Origin: Escallonia rubra
Taxonomy: Eukaryota > Streptophyta > Magnoliopsida > Escalloniales > Escalloniaceae
Length of the DNA stretch: 64,000 nt
NCBI GenBank assembly: GCA_033065855.1
Contig: JAVXUO010001842.1
Location: forward strand, 1 to 64,000
Direction of reading: 5' to 3'
The notes under the pieces are model-generated. The model worked only from the letters and a program-made list of their open reading frames with translations. It did not search any database and had not been told where the DNA came from. Both the position numbers and the translations under genes were made by a program. The first letter of the stretch is position 1. Every line of letters begins with the position of its first letter. Shown one piece after another: positions 25,334 to 41,400 of this stretch.

Positions 25334-26539
25334 CTATAACTCGTCGATAATTGAAAAATATCTTATTCTACCCATAACTTTTTGAGACTAAAGTTATGGA
25401 ATCAACTGTTTCAGTGAAACACGTGAAGTAGCACGATCAAACCCTTCAATAACTTAGCTAATAGAATAGTATGAAAGAAACGACAAGAAAGACACCCCCC
25501 CCCCCCCCCCTCTAACCCCCAAAATCCTTTTTTTGTTACTTTTTTTTAACCGGAACTTGTGTAAATTTTTTTAATGCAAATGAATAATCACTTACTTTCG
25601 CTAAAAATGGGCCAAGCTGTGTGTCTTTCTTGTCGTTGAAGTAAAACTTTAGCCAAAGCAAAATGGGCCCCCTAAACATTGTCCACCATAGCTGTGTGTG
25701 TGAGAAAGAGAGAGAGAGAGTTACCGTATGTTTTTACAACAAAACTAAGCTACATATGAATTCAGTATACAGATCTCTTTATTTGATTCTTTGAATACCC
25801 TTGCTAATAATTTTGAAGGAATCTTTCCCTCAAATAATTGTTTAGAGGCAAACCGAAAGATTCTACTCATGCTTGAAATGGTTCTCTCGTCTCAAAGTTA
25901 CTCATTTACATCTTAAGTTTGATTATAAGTTACTAACTTCTGAGTCACATCAACCCATCAGGATCAGGAACACGACTGATGCTAGTCTGATGGAGGACAT
26001 TCTTTTTGCTATCAAAGATTTCCACCATCTTCAGATTAGCTACTCCCAGTTGCCCAGCTAAATGATACACAGAGGAACATTTTTTGCGTTTGTTCAATGC
26101 TCCTCCTACTTTGTTCCATGGAGTGATATTTCTAGCTATGTAAATATTTGTGTGATGAAACTACTCCGTAGTTCAATATGGTTGTATTTATGTAATTACG
26201 TCACTTACTTATCTTATTTTCATGGATAGTAGCCTGACTATTCCTGTAAGCATGAAGATTATCTTGTTTCTGATATGAAAATTCTCCCGTTGAAACAAAA
26301 AAAAAACAAACAAACAAAACTGAGCTGGCACCTGCTATATGGATATATCCACGTTCGCGACAAACCGAACCGCAGTCCGACCCAAAATCCCGCTACGGTG
26401 CATGCGTAATTTCCCTTTTTCTTCATTTCGACTTTATTGCGAGACAAAGAGAATCCACATAATCCAATTTTTACGACTTGGTCGATCGAATTCACGCATT
26501 GAAACCGAGCGTCAGGCTTTTCGAATCGGCGATCTGAGA
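25334..26539. other. Intergenic stretch and DSK2 promoter region
   Basis: A poly(C) run lies near 25494-25510 and a short GA repeat near 25708. The + frame ending near 26061 (62 residues) matches nothing I recognise. The right end should contain the DSK2 promoter and 5' UTR; the reading frame is open upstream of the chosen ATG back to 26339, but those residues are unlike the family. Confidence 0.4.
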
Positions 26540-29500
26540 ATGGGTGCCGACGGCGAGTCAACTGAGTCGAGCGTGGCCGCCGCAGGTGGTGAAGAGGTCA
26601 CTCTCAACGTTCGATGTTCTAATGGCTTGAAATTCTCCGTGCGAACGAGCCTTGGATCGACAGTCGCGGCATTCAAGGCTGTAGTTGCACAGAACTGCGA
26701 CATCCAAGCTGATCAGCAGAGGCTGATTTACAAGGGGCGGATCTTGAAGGACGATCAAACCCTAGATAGCTATGGTATGGGGTTTCGTCTCTCTGAATTG
26801 CTTTACTGAATATTTCTTTCTAACATTCAATGTTTCTCGTTGTTTGATGGATTTCGTTCAAATTGAAGTCAAAGCAAGTCCTACATAGGTCAACATAATT
26901 ACTGCGATAATTGTGTGCACGGTGATGATGGATGGGGAAGATCAAATGACTTAAGTAGTTCAAAGTTAGAAAGTGAACTCCAATTCTTCGGATAGAGGGA
27001 ATAGCGATGAACGGACAAGTATTTGGGTACCAAATTGTTCTTGAAAATGATCGAGTCGAATCCGTCATGTGTTTGATATAATTTATTGCATTTTTTTATT
27101 TTTTGGCATTTACTCTGCACTTGGGTAAGTCAAAGTAAAGGTGGAAATCAGGCATAGTTGTTAGAGGAAAATGAAAATGGAAAGACAAATGGAAGTTGCT
27201 TAAAGAAGCACGAGCATCAACTCAGTTAGTAGTTCAAATCTCGAGGGAATGGCAATTAGATAGGCCTGTATTTGGTACAATGAGTGGGATTGAATCCTTC
27301 TGATGCTTAAATACGTGTTAAGTTTCCTGCATTTATGGAATACAGACTATATGTGGAAATCAACTATGTTAGTTGCAAAAGCAAACAGAAAAGAGAAAAG
27401 GAAACCGTGCTATTGAGCACGAGCTGAGGCACTTGATATTTTCTAGTGCAGCCCCTCTTTACCAGTGTGCAATGACAACAAATTTTCTAATTTTAGCAAT
27501 TTTTAGACTTTAACCATTCACTGAGCAGCCTGAGCTGCAAGTGTAAACGTGACTTAATTAAAGTTAAGTGAGGTATGTGATATAACTGTCTGGTCGACAA
27601 AAAATTAAGTTAATGCTATTACTATTTTTTCAGTTGATCTATTGGAAACTTTCGAATATTTTCGGAGTTAATGATTGAGTTACCTGTCAATTACCCACAA
27701 GAAAATAAGAAACAAGAATAAGAATGAGTAGATTGTCAGTTTATGACTCTTTTATTTTGCTACTTTTTTGGAACTTTAACCTGCTAAATCAAGCACGAAT
27801 ACGGGGTAATTTTAGAAGATCGAAGGATGGGCTTATTGGATCTAGTATAATGCAAATTTTACTGGATCTAGCAAAATATGAATTTTAACACCTGACTCCG
27901 CACGTAGTGGAGGGAGGACATTAGGACGAATTTACGGCTGATGACCAATATATAAGCAGATTTTCGCAAAGCTTGACTAATGGCCCTCCTGTTGTCGGAG
28001 CATTCAAGGAGAGTTGCTGAATTTAGGAGCTTACAACGTGGAAATGTGTACATGCTACGGCCATTATTAGGAGTTGGAAAGTTGGTACCTTTATGCTTTA
28101 TTGCGTTGCTTCTGAAATCTGTTCAGTGTGTATTTGACCAGACGCCCATTATGCAATACATTCTATCCAGTGTGGTTACGGTTTTTATTTCTTTCTCCAT
28201 TCTCTCTATAAGTAACACGGCATGGATGTATAACAGATGCTAATTGCTAAGCTACCCTTTAAAGAAGCTGTATCAATGTCATCTAATGAAACTTGTGCTC
28301 CCTGGTATGGAACTTATGATTTATAACGGAAATGGTTTTAAGAGTTTTTGAAATAGATTTACTCTTTGTAAGTAAAATATTTCTCCTGTTCACCCCACTC
28401 TCAGTATTCCACTGTGGTGTACCAGCTTTTAGTTGGACTTGATTTATTCAGAATTGGATTTGCTACTTTTATCTTGTCAGCCAAAAGTACGTTTTTTTTT
28501 CAAATTCAACCTGAAGCAAAAGTATAGACTCTAGTGCTATAGTTACTCTGATCACTCAGCTTTGATACTTTTCCAGCTTTTACTTGAATTGGTTGTCAAG
28601 TTAAAAGTTTAGGATGCATATTATTGCTTGCAAATAGCAAGCGATTTCATCTCATAGCATCTATGTTCTTCTAAATGTTTTCAGCATCCATTTTCTCGAC
28701 ATTTGTTATTTTTTGATGCTTGGTCCTCTCAGTCATGTCTTATTACTTTAACTAAATGAACAACCATAAATGCAGCTTACTGAATCATTAGGTTTGACGT
28801 TAACAAGTCCTCATGGTAGTTGTACTGTACAACTTGATTCACTTGTTTCTTGTTCTTGATTATGCTTGTGTAATTTTTGAGATTAAGATTGACCTTACTT
28901 CTTCATTCTTTGGTGCCACGAAAGGTCTTCAGGCGGATCACACTGTTCACATGGTACGCGGTTCTGCCCCAGCTGCTTCAACACTTCCTGCTGGCACGGC
29001 CAATGTGGGAAATCCAAATGCCACTCCAGATGTTGCACAAAATTCTGATTCAAACGTAGGTGGGGGCTTTGGTGGTGCTGGTATTGGGACATCACCATTT
29101 CCTGGCGTTGGTTTAGGTTCCCTTGGTGGCACTGGGGCATCTGGTTTATTCGGATCTGGACTTCCGGAATTTGAACAAGTGCAGCAACAACTAACTCAGA
29201 ACCCCAACATGATGAGGGAAATAGTTAACATGCCAGCCATGCAAAATTTAATGAATAACCCTGACTTGATGCGCAGCTTAATTATGAACAATCCTCAGAT
29301 GCGTGAGATTATTGACCGGAACCCTGAGCTTGGTCACATTCTTAATGATCCTGGCATCCTTAGACAGACACTGGAAGCTGCTAGGAATCCTGAACTCATG
29401 CGTGAGATGATGCGAAATACTGACAGAGCAATGAGTAATATTGAATCTTCTCCCGAGGGCTTTAACATGCTTAGACGCATGTATGAAAATGTCCAGGAAC

Positions 29501-32500
29501 CTTTTATGAATGCTACAACAATGGGCGGGGGAACTGGTAGTGATTTAGGATCAAACCCATTTGCAGCTCTTCTAGGGAACCAGGTTGGTGGGGCTCAGAC
29601 AAGAGATGGATCTAACAACTCTTCAACTACTGGGTCTGATACAAGTACAGGGGCTGCCCCTGTTCCAAACTCTAATCCACTTCCTAACCCCTGGGGTGGT
29701 ACTGGTGGTAAGCCCGCTGCTTTGAACCCCCTCTTATTAATCCATTGCAGTTCCATTTGGTCCAAATTATCTTTGTGTGTTTCTTATATGTGGCTTTTTT
29801 CTTCAAATAGAATGAACAACGAATGACAAGACTGATTAATTTCCTAGAATAAAGTGTTGTTATATGCAACATAGCGTATCCAGTTGGGGGCACGTGATGG
29901 AGATTCAAAAGAATGTCATTTTATTTACCTAGGTGTCAGAATGTCTGTAGGGATATATGATGCATATGGAGGTGTCTATAACATGGTTTGGAATCAGGAA
30001 TCCAAGTCCTCACATTACTTGTCCTTAATCTTTGGATTTAAACAGAAATGGAGCATTATGCCTTCGACGTTAGCTTTGGAGATTTTGAGACAGATTAAAA
30101 GTTCATAAGACTAGATGAGTTGGCACAGGTGAGGATGTGCCTAATTGTGTCCAAGCCTACCCCAATGCTTGCACATTTGTGTGTGCGTATGTTGCAACTG
30201 ACCGAGGTAAAAGGTCTTCCAAGCCTACCCCTATGCTTGCACATTTGTGTGTGCGTATGTTGCAACTGACCGAGGCCCCTAATGTTATCAACATTCTAGT
30301 CACCGGCTTGTCTAGCTTTCCCATGCCGTCTGTTGTCTTAAAATTTCATGAGTAGTTTAAGAATACAATTTTGCCCTCAATGTCAGACAACTATTGGATA
30401 TGATATACCAGATTGCGAACCTTTTGGACATAATAAGCTATTAACTCGGGATTGCTATCCTGGCAGTTGTTCATTCTTCTTCTTCTTTAATTGTTTATCT
30501 TCTTTAGTCAGCTGTTAATTCATATTCTTATCTCTTGGCGGTAGTTACCAACACTTCTGTTATTGTACTGTCATCAGGTACTCAAACCAACACGGGTGCC
30601 AGGTTAAATGCCACTGCAGATGCAAGGACACCAGGTATTGGTGGGTTAGGGGGGTTGGGCCTCCCAGATTTGGAGCGCACTCTGGGTATGCAGGACCCCT
30701 CTGTATTGAATCAACTGTTGCAAAATCCAGCTGTTTCTCAGATGATGCAAAGCATGCTTTCTAACCCGCAATATATGAATCAGGTACCAGTATGTTAGCT
30801 GAAGAGATCACTCTATGCTCGAGAGAGTTTTTTCATGTTTCTAAAATCATTTCTTGAATTTTAGTTACTCGGCTCCAATCCTCAGCTTCGTGGTATGCTT
30901 GATTTGAATCCTCAATTAAGAGAAATGATGCAGAACCCAGAAATGATTCGTCAGATGATGTCGCCGGAAGCAATCCAGGTTTACTACTGTAGCACTCATT
31001 ATCCATATTGTAATCTTTACACCTAAAAGATGACATCATGGTTAGCTTTCCCCCGTGATCCTGCTATATTTAGAATGCAACTTAAGTTTACAAGGTATTT
31101 TTCAGCCGGTCAAACTTCATCTAATCTATGTTCCACATGTTCAATGTTGGCTTGATTTTTCCCATCATTTTCGTATTTCACACCCCTTCCGTTTCCCTCT
31201 CTCTTTGCAGCAAATGATGTCTTTGCAACAGTCATTATTATCTCAGCGACGCCAGCAACCAACTCAGTAAGTTAGAACTTAGAACTATTAATTAACTTCC
31301 ATTGGTTACAGACACTAATCACGGGATTTCTTGTTTGCTTGACTTTGAATGGATCCATGTACTCCGAAGTGAAAATTGTTTGTAATTACTCTGCTATCTG
31401 CTTGCATGGAGCTTTTATTGTCTTTGATGTGTTGTTTTTACTTGTCGAATGTGGATGACACTTTCATACATCAATGAGCTCTATACAGTTCGATGTTGTG
31501 AAGATATGCGAAAGACTTTGATTCGTTTGGTTAAAGTTACAACACATGAATTACAACACTCAAGCTACCTTCATGTGTCTACTTTGACCTTTTCTTTCTA
31601 TTTTGTCTACCATTCACCACAGTCATTCCAATATCTGTGTGTACAACTACTCAGTGATATTTTAGTTGACCATTTCTAATCGATAGAACAAGAAGTTAAA
31701 GGCAAAAAGGATAATTTTACATCACAACAAGGGGTCTACCAACTCGCATGCCAAGATGCACCTTTCGTCATTTTGATGGATTAATACATCGTAAAAAATA
31801 AGATTTCTTAGGGAATCTAGCTCTATTGTAGCGTGATTCAAACTGCAGAAATTCTAGATCCGGACTGTTATGCTATTATAGAGAATATATACAATGCACT
31901 TTATGTTGAAAACTTGAAAACTAAATTACTTGGGCTGCCAAAGTAACAAACACAACTCAGCTTTTCCCAGTTGATGATATTTAGTCAAATACATCAAGAT
32001 ACGTAAGTCACGTTGGAATAGTCACATTGAAGATGACATCTTGTGGATAAGAAATTGAGAAACTAGGATTTAGATATGTGGCTTGATTACTTTATGTGAT
32101 GGAAACTTTACTGTGCAAAACTATGGCCTAGAAGCCCAACTTTTATTCTGGTTCTCATTGCGGTCGATCGATTTGTGGTATGCTTGCATTCGTTTATTCC
32201 TATTCCATTATTTTTGCACTCTTCTAGTAAGCTATGGGCACTGGTTCCTCTGACCCTTGCTACTTTTTCCTCTGCTGCTGTCTTTCAGGGAATCAGCTCA
32301 GACTGGTGGAACAACAGGTATCTAAGCAATAAATGTTTAAACTCGTTCAACCCTAGATCTTCCTAATACTTTCCCCAAATGCAATCCAGATAATATTAAT
32401 GCAAATCGCAGGAATGCAAAACAATTTGGGCTTAGAGTCGTTGATGAATATGTTTGGTGGACTTAGAGGTGGTGGCTTGCCTGTTCCAAACGTGCCTGAT

Positions 32501-32763
32501 GGTTACACTTCTTTTACTATTTTGTTACGCTTTAGATCTAAATGTTCTTTGTCAGGAATTTTTATTTTTTGGAGACCAGCACTAAACATTTGTTCATCAT
32601 TTTTCTTTTTCTAGTCCCTCCAGAACAACTTTATGCCACCCAACTGTCACAGCTCCAAGAAATGGGCTTCTTCGACACCCAAGAGAATATCAGAGCACTT
32701 CTTGCTACATCGGGGAATGTTCATGCTGCCGTGGAGCGACTTTTAGGGAACCCGGGTCAATAG
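26540..32763 (+). CDS. DSK2: Ubiquilin, DSK2-like ubiquitin receptor, 553 aa, eight exons
   Basis: Exons are 26540-26774, 28925-29707, 30578-30783, 30865-30978, 31211-31266, 32289-32317, 32412-32501 and 32615-32763; all introns are GT-AG and the phases agree. An N-terminal ubiquitin-like domain covers about 18-90 ([35 protein letters not shown], then [12 protein letters not shown]). STI1-type Met/Asn/Pro-rich segments follow ([38 protein letters not shown] and, later, [20 protein letters not shown]). A C-terminal UBA domain covers about 506-553 ([34 protein letters not shown]). The UBL binds the proteasome and the UBA binds ubiquitin, so the protein shuttles ubiquitinated clients; plant DSK2 is also an autophagy adaptor. 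Length agrees with Arabidopsis DSK2a/DSK2b. The ATG at 26540 starts directly before the family N-terminus. Intron 2 contains a recent 58-bp direct duplication. Confidence 0.94.
30150..30275. repeat. Two-copy direct repeat in DSK2 intron 2
   Basis: Copies of 58 bp lie at 30150-30207 and 30218-30275 (period 68 bp) and differ by one base (CCCCAATGC against CCCCTATGC). The near identity suggests a recent tandem duplication within the intron. Confidence 0.9.
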
Positions 32764-33307
32764 TCTTACTCTTGTTTTTACCTTTATTTCATAGACACTG
32801 TAAAATTTATCTATTTGAACCTGTCAAAGACGTGATGGCTTCCATTTTGAGTGTGAATAAGGAAAGTACACACTTGGACAGTAAAGAGATGTGAACAACT
32901 TGCAGAAAAGGCTCAAGCGGAATCGTGAGTTTTAGATTCCCCCGCTTTCCGCTCTTTCTTTCTGCCTGTGTGGGGATGTACATATACAACGTACAACTAT
33001 ACAGATGCCGTAAATTTGTTGGCAAAAGTTACTTTGTACTTTAAGAGTGCTGGTGGCAAATTTCTGCTAGGCTCTTCTTTCCCTGTTTTTCTACACTCTT
33101 GCTCTTGGCACAGGAGAGAGATGTTTTTCACTTCATGCCATTATGAATAATAATATTCCATAGGGAATATTGGTCCGCAAGTTCAAGGTAAAATGGTCGT
33201 CTTTGACAATGTCGTGGAAGTGGATATAGGGATTGGGGAAAGTGTTGCACACCTTATTTGTTCCTCAAATTCCCGAATTAAGTCTGCTGATGATTTTGTA
33301 GATAGGT

Positions 33308-34119
33308 TAAGGCCCTGTTTGTTTCACGGAAAATGTTTTCCGCATTTTCTGGTGTTTGGTGTGTCCATAGGATTTGTTCAATGGAAAATGTTTTTCGATA
33401 ATACCTGTTTTAAAGACAAAATTGTGGAAAACCACTTACCGAGTAAAACTCGGGAAGTCATTTTCCCTGGCTGAGCCCCCTCTCGCTTCTTCCCCCGCAC
33501 CCTCTCCCGTGGAAGAAGCACGTTGCCCTTTCCCTGATCTCTGTCGTGACCTATGCCTCTTGCCGCCGCAACGGCACTGTGAACCGCCGCCTCCTTAACT
33601 TGCTTGACTTCAAGATCCTGCTGAGCCCCAACCTTGTCAATGGTGTCAAATCCTTTGGCATCGCCATCGACCCATCTCGGTGCCTCTAGTTCCTCGTCTT
33701 TGTCCCCAACACCGCCCAACAACATGGCATCAAGATCCCCATCGTTGTGTTCTTCCACGGCGGTGCCATCACAGGAAAGCGTATGACGTCGTGTGCCACC
33801 GATTGCAAGGAAGATTCTGGTCGTGGTGGTCTCCGTCAATTACTGGCTTACACCAGAAGGTACACCAATGCCCGGCCAGTACGACGACATGTTCGATGTC
33901 CTCAGATTTCTCGATGAGGGCAACGGTGAAAAAGTCTTGTCGGCAGATGTTGATGTAGCCTGCTACTTCCTCGCCGGAGATAGCTTCGGTAGAAATCTGA
34001 CTCGTAATGTTGCATCGGTATGTTTTGGGAAAACCATTTCCTTGGAAACTTGTTTTCAGGAAAATATTTTACATAATTAGTTTTCCGTAGATTGTTTTCC
34101 TTGAAACAAACAAGGCCTA
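33308..34119 (+). mobile_element. Non-autonomous DNA transposon carrying a gene fragment (Pack-type)
   Basis: Terminal inverted repeats are evident: GGCCCTGTTTGTTTCACGG at the left and CTTGAAACAAACAAGGCC at the right, each with nearby GGAAAATGTTTTCC-like motifs. The ends are bordered by TAA on both sides, which fits the 3-bp target duplication of PIF/Harbinger (Tourist-like) elements, though hAT cannot be excluded. Between the subterminal regions lies a GC-rich segment from a carboxylesterase gene (see next entry). No transposase is present. Confidence 0.72.
33561..34018 (+). pseudogene. Captured carboxylesterase (CXE, alpha/beta-hydrolase) fragment
   Basis: Translated in pieces, the segment gives RRNGTVNRRLLNLLDFK, then IKIPIVVFFHGGA (oxyanion-hole HGG motif), YDVVCHRLQ, VVSVNYWLTPE, YDDMFDVLRFLDEG and FLAGDSFGRNL (nucleophile elbow, normally GDSAG). 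These are consecutive landmarks of plant carboxylesterases of the GID1/CXE class. An in-frame TAG follows PSRC near 33690 and the frame shifts at least twice around 33780-33830. The C-terminal part with the catalytic Asp and His is missing, so this is a non-functional transduplicate. The segment ends where transposon subterminal sequence begins, at about 34019. Confidence 0.8.
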
Positions 34120-35389
34120 AAGTACAACGGTAGATTTGTAATTTGCAAAAGTTTAAAGTGGCGTGCAGTGGCCACTTGGGTAATTTCAGTCGAGGCCCTA
34201 GCTAACACTTTTGTTAAAATGTTACATGTAGTATTGGCAATAATAACGTTTCCTTCTTCCTCCCATATTCTTCATCATCTCCACTGACCGGCCCCCATAA
34301 AAACCCTTATACAACATTCAATTGCATTTGCACTAATTCCAACCACAGCATCTTCAATCAAATTGAAACCCCAAACACTAGTCTAAACAACACAAATACG
34401 AAACCTTACAGCATTGAAGCATCGCTGCGTTCCATCGTACCAGTAACAATTGTCATGCCATAGCAACCATTATTGCCACCTTCCTCCACATTCATCATTA
34501 GACCACATAATCATAACCGACACCGACACAACCATACAACGAGGGGATTCGGTGTAAAGAAACTGAAGTTGTTGGGAAGCGGATTTGAGTTTGCTAAATA
34601 TGTTTCAACTTTGTACTTACTAGAAATTAAATCCCCCAAGATTGATCTGAGTGGTTGATTTTTAACAAAATAGTTAACAGAAAGGACCATTTTAGAGATG
34701 AAGTATGATTTAAGGATACAAATGACAAAAGAATGTAGTTCAGTGGCTAAAGTAAAAAAAATGTGCATAGTTCAAGGCGCCAAAATAGAATAATCCCCAA
34801 CCAAAAAGAGTAGTGCGAAACCCCGATAGTGCCCCTAACAGCGAGTTCACGATGATACCGTTGGGCAAAGAGCGCATATGAAAAAACCGGGAGTAGAATC
34901 TCCGGTCTCCGACCTCCAGATTTCAGTAATACCGATAAATTGGACGAAGGGATTTAACTATTGAGAAAGGCTTTATTGGATTTCAGAGGCTTCAATGCAT
35001 CCAGGTAAATGTTCTTCCCGTCGCACCAAATCGAAATTCGTGCTTGTTCACATGTACATCTACTATCGCAAACACATCCAAATTGATATAGTCATCTGCA
35101 TGTAACACGCGATAGCTAAAACTTTTGATTGAACTTAGGAATTCCGGTGGTTCCTTGGCTAATTTCTATGGTTGCTGCTCACAAATAACTCGGTATCTGA
35201 CTCCCTGTAGTGATCTCTGAATTTTTCTCATTATTTATTGTTTACTTGTTCTCCAGATTGTTCTACTTAGAGTGCGTGTAAGTTGAGATAATGATAAACA
35301 TTAACATGATGGTAAGTTACGATCAATGTAGAAGCAATAAGCATTATTACTTATAGTTAATGATGCTACGGCAATGAAGGTCATTGGAT
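34120..35389. other. Unannotated stretch
   Basis: No gene recognised. The sequence around 34900-35010 (ending TGCATCCAG then GTAAATG) looks like a possible non-coding first exon with a donor, which could be the 5' UTR of the gene at 38425; this is speculative. Confidence 0.3.
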
Positions 35390-38424
<3,035 letters not shown>

Positions 38425-41400
38425 ATGGTTCAACAGATGGTTGACTCTAAGTTCAGTGAATATGGGATGGCATGTAATGAGACTGGCTTGCCCAAGCATG
38501 ATATGCAAATGGCTGTGCCAGTAGCTGCAAAAAAGATTGCATTGGACGATTTACAGAATCAGACCATTATGGTGCCCAAATCTGTGGGCAGCTCTTTCTC
38601 TTCAAAGGAGTCTGCACCCTCTACAGAACATGTTAAGGTTGCTGGCACAGAAAGACCTGATTGCTCGGTGAGTTCTCCTCGCCAACAATTTTCAACCAGC
38701 AACAGTGCGAATGGGCATCTTGTGTATGTCCGTAGGAAACCTGAAGCAGAATTAGGTAAAAGCAGCACGTGTGACAAGACAAACAATTATGCTGGTTGTC
38801 CTCAACCAGCAGATGAGAGCATTCCGCAGAAACCACAGATGAATGATTCTAAGGTATGTATGGCTGAAGATGCATCAATTTCAAGGGCTTCTTCAGAGTG
38901 CTTCTCACCTAGAGAACTTTCCGTTCCTCTCCCTCTCGGAAAGTCCACTAATACTTCACCACCAGCTGATTCCAATTATCTTCGTGTTTCTTCTGCCATC
39001 AATTCGTTGGAAGAGCGATCCAGGCGGTTGCAGAATTTGTTAGAAATGTTGGATCAATCGGACCAAGACGATTATGTCCAGAGTATGTCCTTCCTTTCAG
39101 TAGTGCCTCTTTGCTATGCTCCTTTTCTCTTTAATGCTTGTCATTTCCAAATTTCTGATTTCTCTCTTGTTGTATCTTATCGATCAGTGCTTCGATCCCT
39201 CTCATCAGTTGAACTTAGCAGGCATGCCGTTGAACTAGAAAAGAGATCAATTCAGCTCTCGTTGGAGGAAGGTAATGTGAACCTTTGGCTTTTATTGTTT
39301 CTATTTATTGGAAAATAAAAAAAAAAGTATCTTACAGAACCTCTTGAACTGTTTAGTTGCTCTTCTTTTTACTTTTGTGCTCTGTGCTCTGTCGTGATGA
39401 TGCATACCATATAGATCAACATGTTCATATGCAGATAGGATCATAGTGGAACCTATCTGCATATGAACATGTTGATCTATATGGTATGCATCATCACGAC
39501 AGAGCACAGAGTCTAGTAAGGTGGGCTTGTTTAGTTCATGTGCTGAGTCTAGTACAGGAACATATGATCCTTTATTGTAAATTGTGATGCTGTTTCATGG
39601 TGAAGTGTATGTTATCTTACGCAGTTTCTCTTCTGATGTGGGAATGAGCTCAGTTAGGCTTGCCATGAACATAGTAGCTGCATGTATTGGATCTCAGTAT
39701 GGGGATTTGCATTATGTCTCCTTGAGAATTCAGGGTTCTATGTTGTGCCTAACAAATATGACATCTCTTGAACTGTAAAATGTGATGCTATTCTTGACCA
39801 CCAGCATAGGTCTGACAAATGTAGGAGGGGCCTAACATCAGAATGGGAAAAAGCATTTTGTTCCCCGTAAGTCCTTTTTATCTGAGGATTCAAATGTGCT
39901 CTGTCAGGTATATGGATCCTAGTATGAGGATCAATTATCTATTTTCAAGTCATAGGTAGTGTAATAGACAGGGCAGGTTTTAAGATGATCCTCTTTTAGC
40001 GGAATCTCTTTAGTAATACAGCATATCATGATAGCTTGAAAACTACATCGATTATTTCTTACAAAGTTTAGTTGATTTGCCATATGTTAGAGGATAGGCA
40101 ATATAGAGATTGTCGGATGTACTTGACTTTTCTATGAGGTTGAAGAGCTCATTTGAAAATTCAGACAGTGAGAGTTATATGGTCGACTCTTCAGTTCCTA
40201 CAAGACTGCCTTACTCTATGTGATAGCACTGTACTTGCTGCTTCTATCACTTGGACAGGTAGTGTTTGCAATATATAACTGGAGAGAGTTTATCCCTCCA
40301 ATACCCCATTTCCTGCAGCAAGTACACATAATTGTGAATAGTGCTAGGCTTCTCAAACTTTTATTTGACTCTGAAATCACGTGGCTTATTGTGGTCCAAG
40401 CAATTAAAATGCTTGAACCTAGTATTTCGAAATGCTAGGACTACAGGGAGTCAAATCAGTCCGGAGTCGGCAACTTTTTATATGGAGATACCTATTTTGA
40501 ATCAAAATTTCAGTTTTGCGTATCATGGAACATATCATACCTGGGAATTGCTAGACGTGGATATTTTAAACCATAGAAAATGAATGGTATACAAAGTAAC
40601 AAAACATTCCAAAACAATATAAATCGTCGCGCATAAAGATTTTGTCTAACGTCTTGACTACATTCTAATTCCAAAAGACCAGTTGTAACAAGTGCAGGCA
40701 TATGAGGTTTAGAAATGCAAGCCCCAAAAAATTTAGGTGAAACTGCGGCTAGTGAATTTACCCTATCTTATCGTGTCTTGTAAGATACATAGCATGCTCA
40801 TAGTAAGGTACGAGAGACAGGATATCAAATTTGACTCGCATCACACGTGATAGTTTGTATCGTCTTATGTCTGCATCGCGTCCCATTGTGATATATGCAT
40901 TGTGTATCCTAAGGTACTGACCTCTACAGGTCGAGTCTTGGGCGAGATATTTGGATCCGTAGCTTTTACTTGGTCAAAATCGTAAAAGTTATCAACTTTG
41001 GAGTGCGGCGCTGCGTTTTATGTGATCAATCTTTTTGGCCATTGTGTCCCTTATTCTGTGGCTTAGATGAGTTCTATCTAAGAAGGATGAGATGCTATTA
41101 ATATGCATTATTGGTGTGATATGATTCTTTTACTGTACCATTTTTGACATTTTAATTTCCTCCAAAACAGACGTTATTGGAAGTGCCTAATGTTAATGCA
41201 CACCATATGCTATTGAAAACCCCGGCCAAGCTTGGTTATTAAATAGTGTAGCCTTTATTATTTCAATAAACTGATGAGGGCAAAATGCATGCTGTTAAGG
41301 TTTCAATTGTCTTGGTGGATACTTATGGCTTATGGGAAATTCCTAGTATTCGTTAGCTCGTAATCCAGATTAGTTTGGAACTTCTTTCAATTTTTTTTAA

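Noticed and set aside
33680..33958. 92-residue + frame in the captured carboxylesterase segment
   Set aside because: It is mostly in a wrong frame relative to the carboxylesterase motifs, which are spread over several frames.
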